From: Acidobacteriaceae bacterium
GTDB lineage: Bacteria > Acidobacteriota > Terriglobia > Terriglobales > Acidobacteriaceae
Direction of reading: 5' to 3'
Assembly (NCBI GenBank): GCA_030040395.1
Contig: JASHTU010000190.1
Span: 1 to 5,194 of the forward strand
DNA length: 5,194 bases
A program made the translations under genes and the position numbers. Within the stretch, counting starts at the first letter, position 1. Each line of letters opens with the position of its first letter. Positions 1 to 5,006 of the stretch are shown in pieces. The notes beneath the pieces were generated by a model. It searched no databases, was not told the origin of the DNA, and saw only the letters and a list, made by a program, of their open reading frames with translations.

Positions 1-68
1 ATTCTGCACGCGAAAGAAATCATTTATTATAGCCGCTAAAGAAGCAGTCTTCGCGATCGCTGGTCCTT

Positions 69-73
69 GGAGG
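69..73 (+). promoter_or_regulatory. Ribosome binding site of the cytochrome c gene
   Basis: A full GGAGG Shine-Dalgarno core lies 4 bases before the ATG at 78. It fixes the start of the cytochrome gene, because the encoded N-terminus is then a complete signal peptide. Confidence 0.8.
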
Positions 74-77
74 ACTC

Positions 78-908
78 ATGAAGCAGCTTAAAGGTGGCCG
101 GTTCGCAAACCTGTTGGTTTCTGCCGGTCTGTTCCTGCTCCCAGGAACGTCCATGATGGCGCAGGAGCAGCAGAGCGCGGACACGCAGGGAGCGCAACAG
201 TTTGCGACGAATTGCACAGCCTGTCACGGTTCCGACGGAAAAGGCGACAAGGCTCCATCCCTTATGACCCCGAACATTGTCGCGCTGTCAGGCGCCGAGC
301 TGATCAAGGTGGTGCACGACGGAACCGCCGCGGGTATGCCTTCGTTCGCGCAGCTTGGCGATGCGAACATTGCGGCCGTGGTGCAATACCTGCGTTTGCT
401 GCAGGGGCAAGGCGACATTGCAGGCACGGCAGCGGTGACCGGAGACGTGGCAGCCGGACGGGCGCTCTACTTTGGCAAGGCGCAGTGTTCGAGTTGCCAC
501 ATGATCCAGGGCAAGGGCGGATTTATTGCCTCGGACCTGACGGCTTATGGCCGGAGCCACGCGGCCAATGCGATCGAGCAAGCGATTGTGGCGCCGGACA
601 ACCCAGTGGCGCCGGAATCGCGCGTGGTCGAGGTGCGGACAAAGACCGGGAAGGAGTTTACCGGCGTGGTGCGCAACGAAGACAGCTTCAACATTGCGCT
701 GCAGACCGAGGACGGGCGGTACCACTTTTTTGCGCGCAGCGACTTGGCCGATGTGCATTACACCGACCACTCACTGATGCCCCACGACTACGGCACGCGG
801 CTTACGCCGGCGGAACTGAACAACATTGTCAGCTTCCTGATTATTACTGGCCGCACCACTCCGGCGGAGCCAGCGCCCCCACGACGCCGCCGCGGTGGTG
901 GTCTTTGA
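78..908 (+). CDS. Periplasmic di-heme cytochrome c with a split C-terminal heme domain
   Basis: The 276-residue product probably carries electrons in the periplasm, most likely as acceptor for the PQQ dehydrogenase encoded 90 bases downstream. Seen: a Sec signal peptide at residues 1-28 (basic start, hydrophobic 10-22, likely cleavage after MMA). A first class I cytochrome c domain (about 37-112) has heme motif CTACH at 46-50 and a likely axial Met87 in GMPSF. A second heme domain (about 123-258) has CSSCH at 137-141, then GKGG, and a candidate axial Met234 in SLMPHDYG. About 90 residues separate the second CxxCH from its Met, with a strand-rich insert (about 183-227). That layout matches the putative heme-binding domain known as TIGR02603 (Pirellula/Verrucomicrobium type), by memory of the family. 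The C-terminus is an odd Pro/Arg/Gly-rich tail, 262-276. The role is inferred from context; the di-heme nature is visible directly. Confidence 0.93.
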   Translation: MKQLKGGRFANLLVSAGLFLLPGTSMMAQEQQSADTQGAQQFATNCTACHGSDGKGDKAPSLMTPNIVALSGAELIKVVHDGTAAGMPSFAQLGDANIAAVVQYLRLLQGQGDIAGTAAVTGDVAAGRALYFGKAQCSSCHMIQGKGGFIASDLTAYGRSHAANAIEQAIVAPDNPVAPESRVVEVRTKTGKEFTGVVRNEDSFNIALQTEDGRYHFFARSDLADVHYTDHSLMPHDYGTRLTPAELNNIVSFLIITGRTTPAEPAPPRRRRGGGL

Positions 909-998
909 CCGCTAGTATTTGTCGCTATCTGGCGTGGGAAGGCACGAAATCATGCAGTAAGAGACCTGGGGATTCCAGACAAAAGCAGAAGTAGGCGA

Positions 999-2684
999 GT
1001 GATGAGAAGGCGATTCGACCGGATGGTATTTGGGGTTTCGGCGGTAGGCTGCCTGCTGCTAGTGATGCAGATAAGAGATGTGCAAGGACAGGCGACGCCA
1101 TCGGCGAAAGTGAGTGCTGCTGCAGCCGACGATGATATCGGCCTGATTGACGTGAAGCAGAGCGACCTGTCGCAGAAACAGATCAAGGACAACTGGGTCA
1201 GCTACAACGGCGACTACACCGGACGGCGCTATAGCGCCATGACCCAGGTTACGCTGGCGAATGTCAGCCACCTGGCGGCTAAGTGGGTCTTCCATACCCA
1301 GGAGGCCGGTCCCCTGGAGATGACCCCCCTTGTTGTCGCGGGAGTGATGTACATTACCAGCGGGAACGACGCGTATGCGCTGGATGCGGAGACGGGCAAG
1401 CAGCTTTGGCATCACTCAAGGGCCGTCACAGAGGGACTGATCGATGACGCCTCCAGCCATCATAATCGCGGCTTGGCCATTCTTGGCACGCGCATTTACA
1501 TGGAGACCGACAATGCCCACCTGCTGTGCCTTGATGCACGGTCCGGCAATCTGATCTGGGATGTACTGTATGCCACAGGCAACAAAAACTACGGCGCTAC
1601 CAGCGCTCCGCTGATCGTGAAGGATAAGGTGCTGGTGGGCACCTCGGGCGGCGACGACGGCGTGCGCGGCTTTCTGGCGGCCTTTGATGCGCAGACGGGC
1701 AAGGAGATGTGGCGCTTCTGGACGATTCCCAGCCCCGGCGAATTCGGCAACGATAGCTGGCCGGGCGACGCGTATTTGCACGGCGGCGGAACGACATGGA
1801 TGCCGGGCACGTATGATCCGGAGCTGAACACCGTGTACTGGGGCACGGGCAATCCTTCGCCGGACTACGACGGCAGCGTGCGGCCGGGCGATGACCTGTA
1901 CACCAGCTGCCTGCTGGCTCTCGACCCTGATACCGGCAAGCTGAAGTGGTACTTCCAGTTCACCCCGCATAACCTGTACGACTATGACTCCGAGCAGACG
2001 CCGGTGCTGGTGAATGCAAACTTCAAGGGGCGGCCGCGAAAGTTGATTGTCACCGCGCAACGCAACGGTTTCCTCTACGTCCTCGATCGGACGAATGGAA
2101 AGTATCTGTACTCCAGGCAGTTCGTCCCGAACGTGAACTGGGCCAAGGGCATCGATGAGAATGGCCGGCCCATCTCCAACAACCTTATTCCGGATGAAAA
2201 GGGTATTGAGGTTTGCCCCTCCCAGGACGGAGCGACCAACTGGTACTCGCCCAGCTACAACGAAGTAACTCATATGTTCTACTTCCGCTCGGAGAAGGCG
2301 TGCAACATCTTCCAGGCCAAGACCGAGCCTTTCCAGGAGGGACGCACGTATTACTCGACAGGACTTCGGCGTCCGATGGGCGAGATCAGCGAGGGATCCA
2401 TCAACGCATTCGACCTGGATAAGCTCGACTTCGCGTGGCGCGATCCTCTGATCGGCGCTGCCATGGCATGGGCCGGCGTCATGTCAACGGCAACAGGACT
2501 GGTTGCATATGGAGATAATGAACAGAATTTTGTAATCCTCAACGGGCGCACCGGGACGCCTCTATGGCACTTTAACGTAGGCCAAACGATCCATTCATCC
2601 CCCATGAGCTATGCCGTAAACGGCAAGCAATACTTCGCTGTGGCGACAGGAAGCGGCGATCTATTTGCTTTTGCGCTGCCGTAG
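999..2684 (+). CDS. PQQ-dependent alcohol-dehydrogenase-type quinoprotein, no heme domain
   Basis: The enzyme should oxidise an alcohol or sugar in the periplasm using pyrroloquinoline quinone, passing electrons to a separate cytochrome c; the gene just upstream supplies one. Seen: 561 residues, signal peptide about 1-32, then an eight-bladed-propeller family protein with repeated LDA.TGK.LW motifs. Aligning by eye to methanol dehydrogenase MxaF gives Glu107 (PQQ contact), Arg157 (in NRGLA), Asp219 (where the metal ligand is usually Glu177), Trp267 (stacks on PQQ), Asn285 (in TGNP, metal), Asp328 (catalytic base), Asp330 (extra Asp of lanthanide enzymes) and Arg355. Cys406 and Cys435 are spaced like the conserved Cys386-Cys415 disulfide. 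The vicinal Cys-Cys of MxaF is Ala151-Ser152 here. No CxxCH is present, so it is not a quinohemoprotein. The start is GTG 999 or ATG 1002, behind a weak AGTAGG. The substrate cannot be read from sequence. Confidence 0.93.
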   Translation: MMRRRFDRMVFGVSAVGCLLLVMQIRDVQGQATPSAKVSAAAADDDIGLIDVKQSDLSQKQIKDNWVSYNGDYTGRRYSAMTQVTLANVSHLAAKWVFHTQEAGPLEMTPLVVAGVMYITSGNDAYALDAETGKQLWHHSRAVTEGLIDDASSHHNRGLAILGTRIYMETDNAHLLCLDARSGNLIWDVLYATGNKNYGATSAPLIVKDKVLVGTSGGDDGVRGFLAAFDAQTGKEMWRFWTIPSPGEFGNDSWPGDAYLHGGGTTWMPGTYDPELNTVYWGTGNPSPDYDGSVRPGDDLYTSCLLALDPDTGKLKWYFQFTPHNLYDYDSEQTPVLVNANFKGRPRKLIVTAQRNGFLYVLDRTNGKYLYSRQFVPNVNWAKGIDENGRPISNNLIPDEKGIEVCPSQDGATNWYSPSYNEVTHMFYFRSEKACNIFQAKTEPFQEGRTYYSTGLRRPMGEISEGSINAFDLDKLDFAWRDPLIGAAMAWAGVMSTATGLVAYGDNEQNFVILNGRTGTPLWHFNVGQTIHSSPMSYAVNGKQYFAVATGSGDLFAFALP

Positions 2685-2712
2685 CTGCGGATCGCGTTTA
2701 GCGCCGGAGCTG

Positions 2713-2749
2713 AGGCGCGGGCGAATAGCGGCTCCATGCTAGCGCGCCT
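2713..2749. terminator. Possible weak hairpin between convergent genes
   Basis: AGGCGCG (2713-2719) and CGCGCCT (2743-2749) are perfect 7-base inverted arms around a 23-base loop, between the PQQ gene stop and the ridA-like stop, overlapping the latter. Neither strand has a following T-run, so it is not a typical intrinsic terminator. The placement between convergent genes is its main support. Confidence 0.25.
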
Positions 2750-3200
2750 ATTGCTTGATTGCGATGCACGAGATTTCGATCCTTCCTCCGCTTCGTATGT
2801 GCCCTACCTCTACGGTGACTCGGGTCGGTTTAGGATCTGGCATTAGTTTCTTATAGACCTCGTTCATCTTGTCGATGTCATTGATGTCGACCAGGTAGAC
2901 GTTCACGCTGACGATGTCCGTCATCTTAAAGCCTGCCTCCTCTACCACATTTTTGACGGCTCCCAGGGCGAGCGCTGTCTGGGCGCTCATGTCGAGGTCC
3001 GCCAATGTGCCGGTCGCAGGATGTCCTTTGAGGCCGGCGACAAAAAGCATGTTGCCGACGACCCGCCCCTCGCTGAAAACCGCTCCCGGTTTAAAGCCGA
3101 TGGTCTTGTTCTGCGCAAAAGCGCTGCATGATGTTCCGATGGCAAGAAGCCCGGCTAGCAGGATGCTCCGTTTTACAATCCGCAAAATTTCGGTCTTCAT
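2748..3200 (-). CDS. Exported RidA/YjgF-family protein
   Basis: RidA proteins hydrolyse reactive enamine/imine intermediates, often made by PLP enzymes, to 2-keto acids and ammonia. Seen: 150 residues against about 128 for cytoplasmic RidA; the extra length is an N-terminal signal peptide (Lys/Arg-rich 1-11, hydrophobic 12-21, likely Sec cleavage after SAFA at 26-29). Cys25 lacks a proper lipobox, so a lipoprotein is less likely. The mature part shows the family pattern: LFVAGLKGHP (52-61), the helix with ALGAVKNVVEEAG (78-90), the strand VSVNVYLVD (97-105), PTRVTVEV (125-132) and RIEISCIA (140-147). Arg127 matches the substrate-binding arginine of active RidA (Arg105 in E. coli numbering), and Glu142 matches the conserved late Glu, so deaminase activity is plausible. 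The start is supported by AGGGAGA 7 bases upstream. It is divergent from the SelA-like gene. A cytoplasmic location or another YjgF subfamily activity cannot be excluded. Confidence 0.9.
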   Translation of the reverse strand: MKTEILRIVKRSILLAGLLAIGTSCSAFAQNKTIGFKPGAVFSEGRVVGNMLFVAGLKGHPATGTLADLDMSAQTALALGAVKNVVEEAGFKMTDIVSVNVYLVDINDIDKMNEVYKKLMPDPKPTRVTVEVGHIRSGGRIEISCIAIKQ

Positions 3201-3207
3201 GGTTTAG

Positions 3208-3214
3208 TCTCCCT
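3208..3214 (-). promoter_or_regulatory. Ribosome binding site of the RidA-family gene
   Basis: On the minus strand AGGGAGA sits 7 bases before the ATG at 3200-3198. It supports the start that includes the signal peptide over any internal start. Confidence 0.7.
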
Positions 3215-3225
3215 ATCCTTAGTGA

Positions 3226-3253
3226 GTTAGAAATTCTGAACATCTCTTATCAA
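3226..3253 (-). promoter_or_regulatory. Possible sigma70-type promoter of the RidA-family gene
   Basis: Reading the minus strand, TTGATA (3253-3248) is 5 of 6 to the -35 consensus. It is followed after 16 bases by TCTAAC (3231-3226), 4 of 6 to the -10 consensus. A transcript would begin near 3219, leaving a leader of about 20 bases that just covers the ribosome binding site. It is a consensus match only and overlaps the edge of the transposase remnant. Confidence 0.3.
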
Positions 3254-3254
3254 T

Positions 3255-3391
3255 GGTTAGGAGCGAATGCGATGATGACGAAGAACCACGAGCGCACGTT
3301 GACGACTTATTCCACCTTCTACAACTATGTCCGGGTGCAGCCCAACTTGACGTTAGGAATGACGATGGAAGTGGCTTTCACAAAAGGGTAA
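3255..3391 (+). pseudogene. Probable decayed C-terminal fragment of an IS1-type transposase
   Basis: In the frame ending with TAA at 3389-3391, the reading contains NAMMTKNHERTL, then TTYSTFYNYVRVQPNL, then TLGMTMEVAFTKG. From memory, this lines up with the C-terminus of bacterial IS1-type DDE transposases, which read roughly TNAFSKKxENHxHA, LYFxxYNFVRIHxTL, xTPAMAAGVT. The shared points are NA..(S/T)K..NH, the YN(F/Y)VR(I/V) core, and a Met followed by a small-residue pattern. Only this segment remains: the catalytic part is absent, the RidA gene lies immediately upstream, and a stop falls where the family normally continues. An alternative is a real 39-codon small ORF from ATG 3272, since AGGAG (3259-3263) sits 8 bases before it; I think the remnant is more likely. 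The family name rests on recall, not a search. Confidence 0.5.
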
Positions 3392-3410
3392 TTTCCACGA
3401 AGCGGAATCC

Positions 3411-3439
3411 TTGACATCTCGCGTGGAGACTGGTATCAA
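3411..3439 (+). promoter_or_regulatory. Sigma70-like promoter of the SelA-like gene
   Basis: A perfect TTGACA (3411-3416) is followed, after an optimal 17 bases, by TATCAA (3434-3439), which is 4 of 6 to the -10 consensus. Transcription would start near 3446, giving a leader of about 100 bases before the SelA-like ATG. A second AT-rich element, TATACG at 3442, is too far from the -35 to pair with it. This is a consensus match only. Confidence 0.5.
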
Positions 3440-3452
3440 CATATACGATTGG

Positions 3453-3476
3453 TTGAACAAGTTCAAGAGTTTGAAC
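3453..3476. repeat. TTGAAC half-site cluster, possible operator
   Basis: TTGAAC (3453-3458), GTTCAA (3461-3466) and TTGAAC (3471-3476) are three copies of one hexamer in alternating orientation, separated by 2 and 4 bases. The first and third are 18 bases apart. They begin 14 bases after the proposed -10 box, a typical place for a repressor to block transcription. No regulator gene is visible in the window. Confidence 0.4.
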
Positions 3477-3502
3477 GATACCTATTTCCCCGCCGCAAGG
3501 CT

Positions 3503-3530
3503 TTTGCCTCACCCAATCGTCTTTGCCTCA
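3503..3530 (+). repeat. Short 9-base direct repeat in the leader
   Basis: TTTGCCTCA occurs at 3503-3511 and again at 3522-3530, 19 bases apart, just before the ribosome binding site of the SelA-like gene. It may be chance or a small local duplication; no function is evident. Confidence 0.3.
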
Positions 3531-3533
3531 GTT

Positions 3534-3542
3534 AGGAAGGGA
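3534..3542 (+). promoter_or_regulatory. Ribosome binding site of the SelA-like gene
   Basis: The purine run AGGAAGGGA ends 5 bases before the ATG at 3548. It supports the start that yields an 8-residue lead plus the twin-arginine motif. Confidence 0.7.
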
Positions 3543-3547
3543 ACACC

Positions 3548-4873
3548 ATGTCATCTGAGCGAGAACTAGAAAACGGCCGCCGGTCATTCATGAAGTTGCT
3601 GGCCGCAGCTCCCCTCTTTGCTTCCCTGGGCGCGCGCAGCCTCGCCTCCACGGTGGCCGCTTCCGTCGCCGGAATGATCCCTACCTCCCCGAGGAATTGG
3701 AATAATAACATCTATACCCGCTTTGGCATGCGTCCTCTTATTAACTGCCGCGGCGTGTTCACCTACCTTACCGCCTCTGTGGAGCTTCCGCAGGTCCGCA
3801 AGGCCGTCGAAGAAGCCTCCCACTTCTTCATTGACTTATTTGAGCTGCAGGCTAACGCGGGCCGCTATCTCGCCAAGATGTCCGGCGCCGAATCCGGCAT
3901 GATTACTTCCGGCTCGGCGGGCTCGATCTCTTCGGCCACCGCAGGTTGCATCGCGGGCGCCGACCCCAGAAATATCTACCAGTTGCCGGACACCACCGGC
4001 ATGAAAGGGGAAGTCATTATTATGGGCGGCCGATCCCCTTGGGACAGCTGCATCCGGCTCACCGGAGCCAAGCTGATCGTTGCCCCCACCGTGGACGATT
4101 TGAAGTCCGCCATCACGTCGCAGACCGCCATGATTTACACCACCTGGCACGACGATGACCGCCTTAACCAGATCCTCGGGATCAGCAAGCCCGCTGGCGT
4201 CCCACTCATGGTCGACCAAGCCGCCGGCATCCCCCCATACTCCAACTTCACGCGCTACGCCAAGCTCGGTGTTGACCTCTTTTGCTTCAGCGGCGGCAAA
4301 GGCCTCATGGGCCCGCAAGTCTCCGGCGTGCTCCTCGGCCGCAAGGACCTTATTGATGCGGCCCTTTACAATAGCCCTCCCTGGGAGGGCGCCATTTGCC
4401 GTCCGATGAAGGTCGGCAAGGAAGAGATCATGGGCTGTCTGGCCGCATTGGACTTCTGGTCAAAAGCCGACTGCGCGGCGATCAACCGAGAGTGGCAGCG
4501 CCGCATGGAGCGCCTTGCCAAGATAGTCGAGACGACGCCAGGCGTACACACCTCCATCAAGACCCCGCCCCCCACAGAGTCCGACAGTTTCCCCACCCTC
4601 ACCATCTCGTGGGACGAACAGAAGTTTGGGCTCACGGTGGCTCAATGCGAGCAGCAACTGCGTGAGGGCAATCCTCGGATTGAGGTGCAGACCAATGAAA
4701 ATGCCAGCGGCGTCCTCGCCCGCATCAAGACCCCCTCCGCGCCCTTAGGCATCGGCCGGCCCACCACGAACCAGATGCGTATCCTGCCCATCACCATGCA
4801 GCCCGGCGAAGAACTCATCGTAGGTAACAGCCTCCGCAAGATTCTCGACAAGGCGCGCAGACAATCTGCGTGA
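3548..4873 (+). CDS. Tat-exported SelA-like PLP-dependent enzyme (ammonia-lyase-like)
   Basis: The product has 441 residues. Residues 11-16, RRSFMK, are a near-ideal twin-arginine motif, followed by a hydrophobic stretch to about 35, so the protein should be exported folded with its cofactor. The remainder is a fold-type I PLP enzyme of the SelA/D-glucosaminate-6-phosphate ammonia-lyase lineage. TSGSAGSISSATAG (120-133) is the cofactor phosphate loop, LPDTTGMKGEVI (146-157) is typical of the lineage, Asp223 in VDQAAG should bind the pyridine nitrogen, and Lys251 in FSGGKGLMGPQ should be the Schiff-base lysine. The C-terminal MQPGEELIVG (417-426) also fits. It is unlikely to be a selenocysteine synthase: that enzyme is cytoplasmic, and no selB, selD or tRNA-Sec is seen here. 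It has its own promoter-like sequence and is divergent from the exported RidA gene. The substrate is unknown; elimination of ammonia from an amino acid or amino-sugar acid is an inference. Confidence 0.88.
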   Translation: MSSERELENGRRSFMKLLAAAPLFASLGARSLASTVAASVAGMIPTSPRNWNNNIYTRFGMRPLINCRGVFTYLTASVELPQVRKAVEEASHFFIDLFELQANAGRYLAKMSGAESGMITSGSAGSISSATAGCIAGADPRNIYQLPDTTGMKGEVIIMGGRSPWDSCIRLTGAKLIVAPTVDDLKSAITSQTAMIYTTWHDDDRLNQILGISKPAGVPLMVDQAAGIPPYSNFTRYAKLGVDLFCFSGGKGLMGPQVSGVLLGRKDLIDAALYNSPPWEGAICRPMKVGKEEIMGCLAALDFWSKADCAAINREWQRRMERLAKIVETTPGVHTSIKTPPPTESDSFPTLTISWDEQKFGLTVAQCEQQLREGNPRIEVQTNENASGVLARIKTPSAPLGIGRPTTNQMRILPITMQPGEELIVGNSLRKILDKARRQSA

Positions 4874-5006
4874 GTGAATTCTTCTAACTCGAGAGCGGGC
4901 CCATGAAACAGAACTTTTGCCAATTCATACTTATCTGCAATGTGACAGTTTTGGGCGAGTTACACAGGCACGCACGATAAGGCAGCCAAGCAGGCCCGAA
5001 GCAATT
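4874..5006. other. Convergent intergenic gap, no clear element
   Basis: This separates the ends of two convergent genes. TAACTCG (4885-4891) and CGAGTTA (4956-4962) are inverted arms, but 64 bases apart and without a T-run, so I do not call a terminator. No coding signal is visible. Confidence 0.5.

Noticed and set aside
2..30. Promoter for the cytochrome gene using TATTAT at 25-30
   Set aside because: The -10 is 5 of 6, but the expected -35 position (TTCTGC) matches only two bases, and the window begins too close to judge.
1..39. Open frame ending in TAA at 37-39 as the tail of an upstream gene
   Set aside because: Only 12 codons are visible, with no recognisable motif; other frames are also open for similar lengths.
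212..994. Long plus-strand frame overlapping the cytochrome gene
   Set aside because: It is an Arg/Gly/Cys-rich shadow of the cytochrome gene in another frame, with no domain and no ribosome binding site.
1416..2273. 285-codon minus-strand frame inside the PQQ gene
   Set aside because: Its composition is that of an antisense shadow of a GC-rich gene; the plus strand carries an unmistakable quinoprotein.
3169..3200. RidA-family protein as a lipoprotein anchored at Cys25
   Set aside because: The residues before Cys25 (G-T-S) do not make a lipobox; SAFA at 26-29 is a better ordinary signal-peptidase site.
3363..3572. Second reading frame through the leader, ending at the TAG near 3572
   Set aside because: It reads plausibly (VETGINIYDWLNKFKSL) but has no start with a ribosome binding site, no recognised family, and overlaps the promoter, operator-like repeats and the SelA-like start.
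3548..4873. Selenocysteine synthase (SelA) proper
   Set aside because: The Tat signal places it outside the cytoplasm, and no other selenocysteine gene or tRNA-Sec is present in the window.
4885..4962. Inverted repeat TAACTCG/CGAGTTA as a terminator
   Set aside because: The arms are 7 bases and 64 bases apart with no T-run; such a match is expected by chance.
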